Assembly: GCF_031085165.1 (NCBI RefSeq)
Contig: NZ_JAVHTY010000001.1
Location: 1,364,001 to 1,428,000, forward strand
Length of the DNA stretch: 64,000 nucleotides
Origin: Pseudomonas sp. 102515
GTDB taxonomy: Bacteria > Pseudomonadota > Gammaproteobacteria > Pseudomonadales > Pseudomonadaceae
Direction of reading: 5' to 3'
The notes beneath the pieces are model-generated. The model made no database searches. It saw nothing but the letters and a program-made list of their open reading frames with translations, and had not been told where the DNA came from. A program made the position numbers and the translations under genes. Shown one piece after another: positions 16,873 to 25,703 of the stretch. Every line of letters starts with the position of its first letter. Position 1 is the first letter of the stretch.

Positions 16873-17652
16873 ATGCCCCGCTTCGCCGCCAACCTCAGCA
16901 TGCTCTACCCCGAGCATGCCTTCCTCGACCGCTTCGCCGCCGCCGCGGCGGATGGCTTCCAGGCCGTGGAATACCTCTTTCCCTATGAGCACACCGCCGC
17001 CGAGATCGAGGCGCGCCTGGACGCCGCCGGCCTGACCCAGGTGCTGTTCAACGCCCCGCCCGGTGACTGGGCCGCTGGCGAACGCGGCCTGGCCGCCCTG
17101 CCCGGTCGCGAAGCCGAGTGCCGCGCCGGCATCGACCGCGCCCTGGACTACGCCGCCGTGCTGGGCAATCGCCTGGTACACGTGATGGCCGGGCTGCTGC
17201 CCGCCGGGGTCGACCGGGCCCGCGCCCGCGACACCTACCTGGGCAATCTGGCCCATGCCGCCGAACAGGCGGCCAAGGCCGGGGTGACGATCCTCATCGA
17301 GCCGATCAACCCGCGCGACATGCCCGGCTATTTCCTCAATCGCCAGGACGACGCCCAGGCCATCCGCCAGGCCATAGGCGCTAGCAATCTCAAGGTGCAG
17401 TTCGACTGCTACCACTGCCAGATCGTCGAGGGCGATGTCAGCAAGACCTTCGAGCGCGACTTCGCCGGCATCGGCCACGTGCAGATCGCCGGGGTGCCCG
17501 ACCGCCACGAACCGGACCTGGGGGAGTTGCACTACCCTTACCTGTTCGAGCGCTTCGACGCCCTTGGCTACGACGGCTGGATCGGTTGCGAATACCGTCC
17601 GCGGGGCGATACCTCGGCGGGGTTGGAGTGGTTGCGCAAGCTCAAGACCTAA
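16873..17652 (+). CDS. otnI: 2-oxo-tetronate isomerase (hydroxypyruvate isomerase family)
   Basis: The 259 aa TIM-barrel protein (xylose isomerase-like) has the metal-site segments [15 protein letters not shown] (Glu), [14 protein letters not shown] (Asp), [14 protein letters not shown] (Glu/His region) and [11 protein letters not shown]. OtnI converts 2-oxo-tetronate to 3-oxo-tetronate, the step between LtnD and OtnK. Hydroxypyruvate isomerase (Hyi) is the closest alternative name; context decides for OtnI. It lies 15 bp after the permease with a GGGAG RBS. Confidence 0.9.
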   Translation: MPRFAANLSMLYPEHAFLDRFAAAAADGFQAVEYLFPYEHTAAEIEARLDAAGLTQVLFNAPPGDWAAGERGLAALPGREAECRAGIDRALDYAAVLGNRLVHVMAGLLPAGVDRARARDTYLGNLAHAAEQAAKAGVTILIEPINPRDMPGYFLNRQDDAQAIRQAIGASNLKVQFDCYHCQIVEGDVSKTFERDFAGIGHVQIAGVPDRHEPDLGELHYPYLFERFDALGYDGWIGCEYRPRGDTSAGLEWLRKLKT

Positions 17653-17678
17653 GCCCAATCCCCCCGCTGCCTGAGCCC

Positions 17679-17755
17679 GTTGGGCTTCGACGAAAGCGCC
17701 GTCTCAAGCCAATCTACCGCCCCCGTAGGTTGGGCTGAGCAACGCGAAGCCCAAC
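17679..17755. repeat. Family A repeat, reverse then forward copy
   Basis: 17679-17717 is a reverse copy (GTTGGGCTTCG...CTAC) and 17725-17755 a forward copy (GTAGGTTGGGCTGAGC...AAGCCCAAC). The forward copy folds as TTGGGCT (17730-17736)/AGCCCAA (17748-17754). It sits in the 246-bp gap after otnI, which otherwise consists of two more hairpin repeats and a short unique tail. Confidence 0.7.
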
Positions 17756-17773
17756 AGCTCACCCTTCCAGCTT

Positions 17774-17806
17774 GTAGGGTGGACAACGGCGCAGCCTTGT
17801 CCACCG
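17774..17806. repeat. Family B hairpin repeat (GGTGGACAA...TTGTCCACC)
   Basis: A perfect 9-bp stem, 17778-17786 with 17797-17805, around the loop CGGCGCAGCC. The loop CGGCGCAGCC is also found in the family C element at 36619-36651, although the arms differ. Confidence 0.65.
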
Positions 17807-17823
17807 TCAGGCACCTAGGCCCA

Positions 17824-17854
17824 GTGGAAAACGCTGCGCGGTTTTCCACGCTAC
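17824..17854. repeat. Family C hairpin repeat (GTGGAAAAC...GTTTTCCAC)
   Basis: A perfect 9-bp stem, 17824-17832 with 17841-17849, loop GCTGCGCG, followed by GCTAC. Relatives lie at 32752-32784 and, in reverse, at 36619-36651. Confidence 0.65.
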
Positions 17855-17898
17855 GGGGCTATCGCGGACCGCCATGGCCGCGCTAAAAACGCCCGCCC

Positions 17899-18450
17899 CT
17901 ACACCTCCACCACCGCCAACGGCTGCCCCAGCCGCCTCCGGAATTCCTCCAGGAAGGCCGGGGCGAAGGCCCGCGCCGGCCAGTGGTTGAAGATGAAACC
18001 CAGGTCGGAAAAGGCGCAGGGCTGGGGGAAGTCGAAGCCGTTGATGTCGTCTTCGTGATCGCATTCCGGGCAGGCGAAGTTGTCGCTTTCCGCCGGCATC
18101 CAGACCTCCAGGTGCTCGAACAGCGCCTCGCCGATCTCGCGCCGGCAGGCGGGGCAGCGGGCGCGGCCTTCGAAGCCGTCCAGCGGGGTGAAGATGCAGC
18201 GCTCGGTGACGATCTCCAGGCCGCCGTCGGCGCAGTCGCGCGGATCGTCCATGCCCGGCGCCAGGCGCAGCACCTCGGTCAGTCGCGGACCCGGCGCATG
18301 GCCACGCCGCCCGCGGCTGGGCAGGCAGGGCGAGGCTTCGGCCCTGACCACGCCACTGGCGGCGAGCCAGCCGAGAACCTCCACGGCGGTGCGCTCCACC
18401 CGTGGATGGCTGGAGATACGGGGAGCGAGGATGGTCTGGCGCAGGGTCAT
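17899..18450 (-). CDS. Uncharacterised protein with two CxxC pairs
   Basis: The 183 aa protein has no family I can name. CPAC (99-102) and CPEC (127-130) form a four-Cys pattern with 24 residues between, followed by DHEDDINGFDF, so a zinc-ribbon-like fold in the C-terminal half is likely. The N-terminal part (HPRVERTAVEVLGWLAASGVV) could be a small helical domain. No signal peptide or membrane helix is seen. It is divergent from xseA across about 100 bp and separated from otnI by repeats. Confidence 0.7.
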   Translation of the reverse strand: MTLRQTILAPRISSHPRVERTAVEVLGWLAASGVVRAEASPCLPSRGRRGHAPGPRLTEVLRLAPGMDDPRDCADGGLEIVTERCIFTPLDGFEGRARCPACRREIGEALFEHLEVWMPAESDNFACPECDHEDDINGFDFPQPCAFSDLGFIFNHWPARAFAPAFLEEFRRRLGQPLAVVEV

Positions 18451-18552
18451 GGAACACGGGTCTCGGCAAAGGGGGCGCGCAGCTTAATCCCCTGCTCGCC
18501 CCGCGCCCAGAACTGCTAAGGTGAGGCCGACGAAAGCCACAGAAAGCGCCCC

Positions 18553-19932
18553 ATGTTCAAGGATCCCTTCACCCGCCTCGGTCTCGACCGCGAGGTGCTC
18601 AGCGTCAGCCAGCTCAACAGCCGCGCCCGGGTGCTGCTGGAAGACGTCTTCGCCCAGGTCTGGGTCGAGGGCGAGATCTCCAACCTGGCCAAGCCGGCGT
18701 CGGGCCACCTGTATTTCACGTTGAAGGATGGCCAGGCCCAGGTGCGCTGCGCGCTGTTTCGCCAGCATGCCAGCCGGGTGCGCCAGGCCCTGCGCGACGG
18801 CCTGGCGGTCAAGGTGCGCGGCAAGGTCTCGCTGTTCGAGGGCCGCGGCGACTACCAGCTGATCCTCGACAGCGTCGAGCCGGCCGGCGACGGCGCCCTG
18901 CGCCTGGCGTTCGAGGCGCTCAAGGAGCGGCTGGCCGCCGAGGGCCTGTTCGCCGCCGAACGCAAGCGCGCACTGCCCGCCCATCCGCAGCGCATCGGCA
19001 TCGTCTCCTCGCCCACCGGCGCGGTGATCCGCGACATCGTCAGCGTCTTCAAGCGCCGCGCCCCCCAGGTGGAGCTGACGCTGATCCCCACCGCCGTGCA
19101 GGGCCGCGAGGCCACCGCCCAGATCGTCCGCGCCCTGCAACTGGCCGACCGCCAGGGCTTCGATGCGCTGATCCTGGCCCGCGGCGGCGGTTCGCTGGAA
19201 GACCTCTGGTGCTTCAACGAAGAACCCGTGGCCCGCGCCCTGGCCGCCTGCCAGACCCCGGTGGTGAGCGCCGTGGGGCACGAGACCGATGTGTCCATCG
19301 CCGACTTCGTCGCCGATGTCCGCGCGCCGACGCCTTCGGCAGCCGCGGAATTGCTCGCGCCCCATAGCACCGACCTGCGCCAGCGCCTGGACGGCCTGCA
19401 TCGCCAACTGCTCTTGCGCATGCGCGAACGGCTGGCCCGCGAGCGGCTGCGCCTGGAGGCCTGCAGCCGGCGCCTGCGTCACCCTGGCGAGCGACTGCGC
19501 CAGCAGGCCCAACGGCTGGACGATCTGGATCTGCGCCTGCGCCGTGCCTACGTCATCGCCCAGAATCGCCGCCGCGATCGCCTCGCGCACCTGGATACCC
19601 GCCTGGCCGGCCAGCATCCCGGGCGCCAGTTGGCCTTGCTGCGCCAGCGCCTGGAGCAACTGGCCGAACGCCTGCCGCGGGTCATGCAGCGGCAACTCAA
19701 GGAGCGCCAGCAGCGCCTGGCTGGCACCGTCCAGACCCTGCAGATCGTCAGCCCCCTGGCCACCTTGGGTCGCGGCTACAGCATCCTGCTCGACGAACGC
19801 GGTCACGCCGTGCGCACCGCCAGTCAGGTACAGCCGGGCCAGAAGCTCCAGGCTCGCCTGGGCGAAGGCGAGCTGGAGGTGCGGGTGCTGGACAATCACC
19901 GGGCGCCGGTCACCCTGTCGCTGCTGGACTGA
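18553..19932 (+). CDS. xseA: Exodeoxyribonuclease VII large subunit
   Basis: The 459 aa protein shows the N-terminal OB fold (VWVEGEISNLAKPASGHLYFTLKDGQAQVRCALF), the catalytic domain with PQRIGIVSSPTGAVIRDI, ILARGGGSLEDLWCFNEEPVARA and VGHETDVSIADFVADVRAPTPSAAAE, then a long R/L/Q-rich coiled coil (about 290-410) that binds XseB subunits. It degrades single-stranded DNA from both ends without ATP. Length matches E. coli XseA (456 aa). XseB is not in this window. Confidence 0.95.
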   Translation: MFKDPFTRLGLDREVLSVSQLNSRARVLLEDVFAQVWVEGEISNLAKPASGHLYFTLKDGQAQVRCALFRQHASRVRQALRDGLAVKVRGKVSLFEGRGDYQLILDSVEPAGDGALRLAFEALKERLAAEGLFAAERKRALPAHPQRIGIVSSPTGAVIRDIVSVFKRRAPQVELTLIPTAVQGREATAQIVRALQLADRQGFDALILARGGGSLEDLWCFNEEPVARALAACQTPVVSAVGHETDVSIADFVADVRAPTPSAAAELLAPHSTDLRQRLDGLHRQLLLRMRERLARERLRLEACSRRLRHPGERLRQQAQRLDDLDLRLRRAYVIAQNRRRDRLAHLDTRLAGQHPGRQLALLRQRLEQLAERLPRVMQRQLKERQQRLAGTVQTLQIVSPLATLGRGYSILLDERGHAVRTASQVQPGQKLQARLGEGELEVRVLDNHRAPVTLSLLD

Positions 19933-19943
19933 CAGCCGGCGCC

Positions 19944-20138
19944 TCAGGGCGCCTTGGTCCCCGGATTGCCATGCTCCACGGTGCGATCGGGCGACTGCGT
20001 GGCCGGATCGCTGCCAGGCGCGCTCTTCTGCACTACTTCGCTGCGCTGGGGAGGCGGGGTCTCCGGTGGTTTGTCGCAACCGGCGAGTACCGTACTCAGG
20101 GTAAGCAAGGCCAAGCTGCTGGCGATGGGACGGAACAT
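19944..20138 (-). CDS. Small lipoprotein
   Basis: The 64 aa product starts MFRPIASSLALLTLSTVLAGC, a signal peptide ending in a lipobox (LAGC), followed by a Pro/Ser-rich tail without hydrophobic segments. AGGAGA lies 7-12 bases before the ATG. It is convergent with xseA, with only 11 bp between stops. Probably a periplasm-facing lipoprotein of the small YpdI/entericidin type, with function unknown. Confidence 0.7.
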   Translation of the reverse strand: MFRPIASSLALLTLSTVLAGCDKPPETPPPQRSEVVQKSAPGSDPATQSPDRTVEHGNPGTKAP

Positions 20139-20300
20139 GGGCTTCTCCTCTGGGGTTTCAGGGAGGACCCCGGAAATTCCAGCTGCGTTCCCGCGCTGGC
20201 CAACGGCCAGCCGGTCGTCGGTCCCGGCGACTTTCTCCACGGCCAGGGCAGTCGTACCTCTAGCACCGGACCGCCCGGTCACCCCTACAAGGACCCTGCC

Positions 20301-21407
20301 ATGCCCAGACCTGCCCTCTCCCGCCTCGCCCTGGCCACCCTGTTGACCGCCCTGCCCCTGGCACCCGTCGCACTGGCCGCCGAATCCAGTGCCAAACTGG
20401 AAAAGGTCGCCCGCTTCGATCACCAGGTCACCGGCGTGACCGTCAGCGAGAGCGGACGGATCTTCGTCAACTTCCCGCGCTGGACCGAAGACAGCGCGGT
20501 ATCGGTCGCCGAACTCAAGCCCGACGGCAGCCTGGTGCCCTATCCGGACCCGGCCTGGAACGGCTGGCGCAATGCCAAGCGCGACGAACTGACCCCGGGT
20601 AATCACTGGGTCTGCGTGCAATCCGTGGTGGCCGACGGTCGCGGCAGTCTCTGGGTGATCGATCCAGGCGCTCCGGCCCAGGCCCTGGTGGTGCCCGGCG
20701 CACCCAAGCTGGTCAAGATCGACCTGGCCAGCAACCAGGTGAGCAAGGTCTATGCGCTGGACGAGAGCGTGGCACCCCAGGGCAGCTACCTCAACGACGT
20801 GAGATTCAGCCCGGATGGTCGCCATGCCTATATCACCGATTCCGGTGCCCGCGGCGCCCTGGTGGTGCTGGACCTGGAGAGCGGCAAGGCACGCCGCGCC
20901 CTGGATGGCGATCCGAGCACCCAGGCCGAGAAGGGCGTCAAGGTCAAGGCCGATGGCGAGCCGCTGGTGCGTCCGGATGGCCGCGGCGTGGAATTTTCCG
21001 CCGACGGCATCGCCCTCTCCCCAGCCGGCGACTACCTCTACTGGCAGGCGGTCAAGGGCAATACCCTCTACCGCATTCCTACCACGGCGCTGCAGGGTGA
21101 CGAACTCGCCAGCCTGCCGGCCAAGGTGGAAAAGGTCGGCGAGAACGGCCCGGCCGATGGCCTGCTGATGGACCCGCAAGGGCGCCTCTATGTCAGCGCG
21201 GTGGAAGACCATGCGGTGAAGATCCGCGAGAACGGCCAGGTCACCACCCTGGTGCAGGACAAGAAACTGGTCTGGCCGGACACCTTCGGTCGCGGTCCGG
21301 ATGGCACCATCTACGTCACGGATTCGCGCATTCCCGAGATGAGCTTCTTCGATCCCAAGCAGAAGCCGGCACTGGAAACCGTGCTCTACAAGATCGTCCC
21401 CAACTGA
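20301..21407 (+). CDS. Exported MRJP/SMP-30-like beta-propeller protein
   Basis: The 368 aa product has a Sec signal peptide (cleavage near ALA-AE, residue 26) and then a repeating strand pattern: VTVSESGRIFVNFPRW, VADGRGSLWVIDPG, YLNDVRFSPDGRHAYITDSGARGALVVLDLES, GIALSPAGDYLYWQAVKGNTLYRI, DPQGRLYVSAVEDHAV, GPDGTIYVTDSRIPEM. This fits the major royal jelly protein/SMP-30 (gluconolactonase-like) six-bladed propeller family, annotated in bacteria as L-dopachrome tautomerase-related. Substrate unknown. Start by GGACC spacing and signal peptide. Confidence 0.82.
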   Translation: MPRPALSRLALATLLTALPLAPVALAAESSAKLEKVARFDHQVTGVTVSESGRIFVNFPRWTEDSAVSVAELKPDGSLVPYPDPAWNGWRNAKRDELTPGNHWVCVQSVVADGRGSLWVIDPGAPAQALVVPGAPKLVKIDLASNQVSKVYALDESVAPQGSYLNDVRFSPDGRHAYITDSGARGALVVLDLESGKARRALDGDPSTQAEKGVKVKADGEPLVRPDGRGVEFSADGIALSPAGDYLYWQAVKGNTLYRIPTTALQGDELASLPAKVEKVGENGPADGLLMDPQGRLYVSAVEDHAVKIRENGQVTTLVQDKKLVWPDTFGRGPDGTIYVTDSRIPEMSFFDPKQKPALETVLYKIVPN

Positions 21408-21483
21408 CCAAGGGGGCCTGGGGCACCTTGCCCTGCGGCCCTCGCCTGCTCCAGCATGGGCGTTTTCGCCACCGGATGCGCCC

Positions 21484-22305
21484 ATGCCCCGCCTGTTCGC
21501 CCTGCTCTGCTGTCTGCTGCTGACCCTTCCCGCCCACGCCGGCACCTACCTGCAACGCCTGCTAGACAAGCCCGTGCCGGGCGGCGTCGCCGTGGTCCCC
21601 ATTCCGGGTGACGCCGCGCCGCGGGTACGCTACCAGGGCAAGCCGGTGCTGGTGGTCAAGGACGGCAACGGCTGGGTGGCCATCGTCGGCATCCCCCTGG
21701 GCACCGCCGCGGGTCGCCAGCCGCTGGAGGTCGCCGGCGCCGCGCCCCAGGCCTTCACGGTCGGCAGCCGGCACTACGCCGAGCAGCGCATCACCCTGAA
21801 GAACCAGCGCCAGGTCACGCCCAATCCCGAGGACCTCAAGCGTTTCGAACGCGAACTGGCCGAGCAGCAGGCCGCCTACCGGCTGTTCTCGCCCAACCAG
21901 CCCAGCAACCTGCTCCTCGACAAGCCGGTGGACGGCCCGCTCTCCAGTCCCTTCGGCCTGCGCCGCTTCTTCAACGGCCAGGAGCGCAATCCGCATTCCG
22001 GCCTGGACTTCGCCGTGCCCGCCGGCACCCCGGTCAAGGCCCCCGCCGCCGGCAAGGTGGTCCTGGTAGGCGACTACTTCTTCAATGGCAAGACGGTGTT
22101 CGTCGACCACGGCCAGGGGCTGATCAGCATGTTCTGCCACCTCTCCCGCGTCGACGTCCAGGTCGGCCAGGAGGTGCCCCGCGGCGGCGTGGTCGGTCGC
22201 GTCGGCAGCACCGGGCGGGCCACCGGTCCCCATCTGCACTGGAACGTCAGCCTCAACGACGTGCGCGTCGATCCGAGCATCTTCATCGGTGCCTTCAAGC
22301 CCTGA
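21484..22305 (+). CDS. Secreted M23 (LytM) peptidase
   Basis: The 273 aa protein has a signal peptide (residues 1-19, PAHA-GT), an N-terminal beta domain with VPIPGDAAPRVRYQGKPVLV, and a C-terminal LytM domain with HSGLDFAVPAGTPVKAPAAGKVV (zinc His and Asp) and TGPHLHWNVSLN (HxH). All zinc-binding residues are present, so it is a likely active peptidoglycan endopeptidase in the periplasm. Similar proteins lie close to xseA in P. aeruginosa. Confidence 0.9.
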   Translation: MPRLFALLCCLLLTLPAHAGTYLQRLLDKPVPGGVAVVPIPGDAAPRVRYQGKPVLVVKDGNGWVAIVGIPLGTAAGRQPLEVAGAAPQAFTVGSRHYAEQRITLKNQRQVTPNPEDLKRFERELAEQQAAYRLFSPNQPSNLLLDKPVDGPLSSPFGLRRFFNGQERNPHSGLDFAVPAGTPVKAPAAGKVVLVGDYFFNGKTVFVDHGQGLISMFCHLSRVDVQVGQEVPRGGVVGRVGSTGRATGPHLHWNVSLNDVRVDPSIFIGAFKP

Positions 22306-22399
22306 GCCGGGCAAACAATTGGTTGCAGTCGCGGGCATTGCCAGGCGCAAGGCGCTGGCTTAAAAGGGACGCCTTCCCTTGCCGCGACCCGGAACCACC

Positions 22400-22606
22400 A
22401 TGACCTCAAGACCCCGCTTCGGCAGCACCCTCGGCAGCATCCTGCTGGTCACCGCGGCCTGCTATCTGCTGGTGGGCTTTTCCCAGGGCTTCGTGGTGTC
22501 GGCCTGGTCCTGGCGCACCTGGGTGGTGTTCGCCGTCATGGTGACGCTCTATCCGGTCGGCCTGTTCGCCGGCTGGTGGAAGAAGCGCGAACCCGTGGAG
22601 CCTTAG
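22400..22606 (+). CDS. Small two-helix membrane protein
   Basis: The 68 aa product has two hydrophobic helices (about 11-30 and 36-56) with a basic N-terminus and the tail WWKKREPVEP. The ATG at 22400 follows CCGGAAC; a longer frame from 22379 lacks a better RBS. No family recognised. It is convergent with the DUF488 gene that ends 4 bp away. Confidence 0.6.
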   Translation: MTSRPRFGSTLGSILLVTAACYLLVGFSQGFVVSAWSWRTWVVFAVMVTLYPVGLFAGWWKKREPVEP

Positions 22607-22610
22607 GCAC

Positions 22611-23165
22611 CTAGCCCCAGCCGTGGCGGGCATAGGCCCGCTTCAATCGCTCCTCGCGCGAACTGAACAGGTCGCCGTCCGCCAGACCGCTCGCGGCCAA
22701 TAGCCGGTCTTCCAGCTCGGCCTGGCTTTCCAGCCGCCCGTCCGGGTGGATATGGGCGACCGCCAGGCCCCGTCGCACCAGGCAGGGCGCCACCAGCAGG
22801 CCACGATGACAGGTCAGGGGATCGCGCTCGGCGCACAGCAGTGCGATGCGCCAGCGTGCCTGGCCCTGCTCCAGCCGCAGCAATCCCTGCTGGAACCGCA
22901 CGCTGGCGGCCAGGCGGTCATAGCGCACCTGTCCATCCTGGTAGTGCGCCGGATCCGCACTGCGTGCACCCAGCTCCCGCCCCAGGAATACATAGGCGAT
23001 GCCCGCCGCGGCCAGACCTTCGCGCAGGGCCCCGCGGCGATACTGGGGCACATGGCGGCTGTAAGGCTGGGAGCGCACATCGGCCACCGCCGTCACCCCC
23101 TGCGCCTGCAGCAGCTCGACATAGCGCGCCAGCGGATGATTGGAATGGCCGAGGGTCAGGATCAT
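22611..23165 (-). CDS. DUF488 family protein
   Basis: The 184 aa protein begins ILTLGHSNHPLARYVELLQAQGVTAVADVRSQPYSRH, the DUF488 signature, with YVFLGRELGAR in the middle and LLCAERDPLTCHRGLLV, the conserved Cys/His segment, near residue 115. Biochemical role is unknown; DUF488 genes are often linked to nucleic-acid or stress functions. The start lies 6 bp downstream of the lipoprotein gene's stop, suggesting one transcript. Confidence 0.85.
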   Translation of the reverse strand: MILTLGHSNHPLARYVELLQAQGVTAVADVRSQPYSRHVPQYRRGALREGLAAAGIAYVFLGRELGARSADPAHYQDGQVRYDRLAASVRFQQGLLRLEQGQARWRIALLCAERDPLTCHRGLLVAPCLVRRGLAVAHIHPDGRLESQAELEDRLLAASGLADGDLFSSREERLKRAYARHGWG

Positions 23166-23171
23166 GGCGTT

Positions 23172-23561
23172 TCAGCGCAAGGGATCGAGGCGATGCAATC
23201 CGCCGATGGGGCACTCCATACGGTTGCCCCGGGCATCGGTGGAGACGAGGAAGTCACCCGGGCGCAAGCCAGCGGCCCGCGAGCGATAGCCGAGGCGATT
23301 ACCACCGGCCAAGTTGCGGCAGGGCATGGCGAAGTCCACCAGGTAGGCGCGGCCCAACCCGGTCCCCAGCGCCAGGTGGCGGGTGTCCAGGTAGTGCCAG
23401 CCGGAGAGATCGAAGCCCAGGATGGTGTCCATGGCCGCGCCCTGCCGATAGCCGAGTTCGGCCAGGCGATCGTCCAGGGTCGGCGGTCCGAAGGGACGCC
23501 CGGCGCAACCGGCGAGCAGCAGCATGGCGACGAGGGTGAAAAAGGCAGGGAGGACGCGCAT
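23172..23561 (-). CDS. Lipoprotein, DUF6491-like
   Basis: The 129 aa product starts MRVLPAFFTLVAMLLLAGC, a lipoprotein signal with the lipobox LAGC at 16-19. The mature part has YRQGAAMDTILGFDLSGWHYLD and a C-terminal CRNLAGGNRLGY...GNRMECPI pair of Cys that may form a disulfide. AGGAAAA precedes the ATG; a longer frame upstream overlaps the divergent mechanosensitive channel gene. The family is small proteobacterial lipoproteins of unknown function. Confidence 0.75.
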   Translation of the reverse strand: MRVLPAFFTLVAMLLLAGCAGRPFGPPTLDDRLAELGYRQGAAMDTILGFDLSGWHYLDTRHLALGTGLGRAYLVDFAMPCRNLAGGNRLGYRSRAAGLRPGDFLVSTDARGNRMECPIGGLHRLDPLR

Positions 23562-23673
23562 GGAAATTTTCCTGGAAAGGCTGAACCTTGGACCGACCAC
23601 GGGCGCCGAATACGGCATGCGGGGCGCAGCTTTGCTAACGTGGCGCCCGTAGTATCCCGTCAAGAGACCCTCT

Positions 23674-24954
23674 ATGCCCACGGCCCTGACCAACCTGATC
23701 GACGATCTCGAAAAACACCCGCAACTGCTCACCCTGGTCGCCTGCCTCGGCCTGCTGCTGGCGGCCTGGGTCCTCAACTGGATCGTCAAGCGCATCCTGG
23801 TGCGCGGCTTCTATCGCCTGCTGCGCAGCACCTCCTTCGGTCAGGACCAGGAGCTCAATCACCACCGCGTCATCGGCCGGCTGGCCAACATCGTCCCGGC
23901 CCTGGTGCTGTCGATCGGCATCGAACTGGTGCCCGGGCGTCCCGAGGCCCTGGTCACCGTGGTGCAGAACGTCTGCAGCGCCTTCATCGTGCTGACCATC
24001 GCCCTGGCCCTGGGCAGCGCCCTGAACGTGGTCAACGTGCTGTATTCGCGCCGGCCTTCGGCACGCCTCAAGCCGATCAAGGGCTATGTCCAGGTCAGCA
24101 AGATCGTCATCTACGCCATCGCGGTCATCCTGATGATCGCCACCCTGATCGACCGCTCGCCGCTGATCCTGCTCTCCGGCCTCGGCGCCATGGCCGCGGT
24201 GCTGCTGCTGATATTCCAGGACACCCTGCTCTCGCTGGTGGCCAGCGTGCAGATCTCCAGCAACGACATCATCCGCGTCGGCGACTGGATCGAGATGCCC
24301 CAGCTCAACGCCGATGGCGACGTCATCGACATCGCCCTGCACACGGTCAAGGTGCAGAACTTCGACAAGACCATCACCACCATCCCCACCAAGAGATTCA
24401 TCACCGACTCCTTCCGCAACTACCGCGGCATGCAGGAAGCCGGTGGCCGACGGATCAAGCGCGCGCTCAACATCGACCAGAATAGCGTGCACTTCCTCAG
24501 CGACGCCGAGCGCGAGCACCTGCACCGCTTCAACCTGCTGGACGACTACCTCACCGCCAAGGAGCAGGAACTGGCGGACTGGAATCGCAAGCTGGAAAAG
24601 CGCGGCCAGGAGCCGGTCAACACCCGTCGGGTCACCAACCTGGGGACCTTTCGCGCCTATGTCGAACGCTACCTGCGCGCCCATCCCGGGGTGCATCAAG
24701 GCATGACCCTGCTGGTCCGCCAGATGCCGCTCTCCGGCGAGGGTCTGCCGGTGGAGATCTACTGCTTCACCAACACCACGGTGTGGGCGCAATATGAGGG
24801 CATCCAGGGGGACATCTTCGATCACCTGCTCTCCATCCTCCCGGAATTCGGCCTCCATGTGTTTCAGCACCCGAGCGGACGCGACTTCCGCGGGCGGCTG
24901 GAACCGCGCGAGGCCATGACCTCCCTCGGCGAACCGGGCATCCCGGCGCCCTGA
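23674..24954 (+). CDS. Mechanosensitive ion channel, YbdG/MscM type
   Basis: The 426 aa MscS-family protein has several N-terminal helices (16-35, 70-90, 105-125, 150-170), the pore-lining region GLGAMAAVLLLIFQDTLLSLVASVQ, and the beta-domain motif DIIRVGDWIEMP. The insertion YLTAKEQELADWNRK...RRVTNLGTFRAYVERYLRAHPG is characteristic of the YbdG subfamily. It opens on membrane tension or hyperosmotic change to release solutes. About 415 aa is usual. Cytoplasmic membrane. Confidence 0.9.
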   Translation: MPTALTNLIDDLEKHPQLLTLVACLGLLLAAWVLNWIVKRILVRGFYRLLRSTSFGQDQELNHHRVIGRLANIVPALVLSIGIELVPGRPEALVTVVQNVCSAFIVLTIALALGSALNVVNVLYSRRPSARLKPIKGYVQVSKIVIYAIAVILMIATLIDRSPLILLSGLGAMAAVLLLIFQDTLLSLVASVQISSNDIIRVGDWIEMPQLNADGDVIDIALHTVKVQNFDKTITTIPTKRFITDSFRNYRGMQEAGGRRIKRALNIDQNSVHFLSDAEREHLHRFNLLDDYLTAKEQELADWNRKLEKRGQEPVNTRRVTNLGTFRAYVERYLRAHPGVHQGMTLLVRQMPLSGEGLPVEIYCFTNTTVWAQYEGIQGDIFDHLLSILPEFGLHVFQHPSGRDFRGRLEPREAMTSLGEPGIPAP

Positions 24955-24981
24955 TCGCCCGCCCCGGCCTAAGGAAAGACC

Positions 24982-25650
24982 ATGATCGTCGTCCACCACC
25001 TGAACAACTCCCGCTCCCAGCGGGTGCTCTGGCTGCTCGAAGAGCTCGGCATCGAGTATCGGGTGCAACGCTACGAGCGAGCGGCGGGCGGGCTGTTCGC
25101 CCCGCCGGAGTTGCGCAAGGTGCATCCGCTGGGCAAGTCGCCGGTGATCGTCGACGGCGACCTGACCCTGGCCGAATCCGGCGCCATCGTCGACTACCTG
25201 GCACGGCGCTACGGCCCGCAATTGCTACCGGCCCAGGACAGCCCCGAGTTCGTGCGCTACACCTACTGGTTGCACTACGCCGAAGGTTCGGCCATGACGC
25301 CGCTGCTGCTCAAGCTGGTGTTCGACCGCATCGCCACCTCGCCCATGCCCTTCTTCGCCAAGCCCATCGCCAAGGGCATCGCCACCAAGGCCACGGCCAG
25401 CTTCATCCAGCCCCAGCTCGACCTGCACCTGGATTACCTGGAGAGCCAGCTGGGCGCCAGCGGCTGGTTCGTCGGCGACCGCTTCACCGCCGCCGACATC
25501 CAGCTCAGCTTCCCCCTGGAAGCCGCCGCCAGCCGCGCCGGCCTGGACAATGGCAAAAGACCCAAGCTGGTGGACTTCCTCAAGCGCATCCATGCCCGCC
25601 CGGCCTATCAGCGCGCGCTGGAGCAGGGTGGGCCTTACGTCTACGCCTGA
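24982..25650 (+). CDS. Glutathione S-transferase
   Basis: The 222 aa protein has an N-terminal thioredoxin-like GST domain (HHLNNSRSQRVLWLLEELGI; Ser/Asn for glutathione activation; cis-Pro in GKSPVIVDGD; ESGAIVDYLARRYG) and an all-helical C-terminal domain (about 90-215; GWFVGDRFTAADIQLSFPLE). Substrate not predictable. It begins 27 bp after the channel gene with GGAAAG and may be cotranscribed. Confidence 0.9.
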   Translation: MIVVHHLNNSRSQRVLWLLEELGIEYRVQRYERAAGGLFAPPELRKVHPLGKSPVIVDGDLTLAESGAIVDYLARRYGPQLLPAQDSPEFVRYTYWLHYAEGSAMTPLLLKLVFDRIATSPMPFFAKPIAKGIATKATASFIQPQLDLHLDYLESQLGASGWFVGDRFTAADIQLSFPLEAAASRAGLDNGKRPKLVDFLKRIHARPAYQRALEQGGPYVYA

Positions 25651-25661
25651 GGGCCGGGCTT

Positions 25662-25694
25662 GTTGGGCTTCGCCAAACGCTCGATCCAACCTAC
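25662..25694. repeat. Family A repeat, reverse copy
   Basis: GTTGGGCTTCGCC...GATCCAACCTAC is the reverse complement of the family A unit seen at 17725. It starts 12 bp after the GST stop. Confidence 0.65.
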
Positions 25695-25703
25695 GGTGCC
25701 TGG

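Noticed and set aside
15181-17658. Minus-strand ORF of 825 aa across the permease and otnI
   Set aside because: Low-complexity GQQ/HGG-rich product without family motifs; it is the antisense of three well-supported genes.
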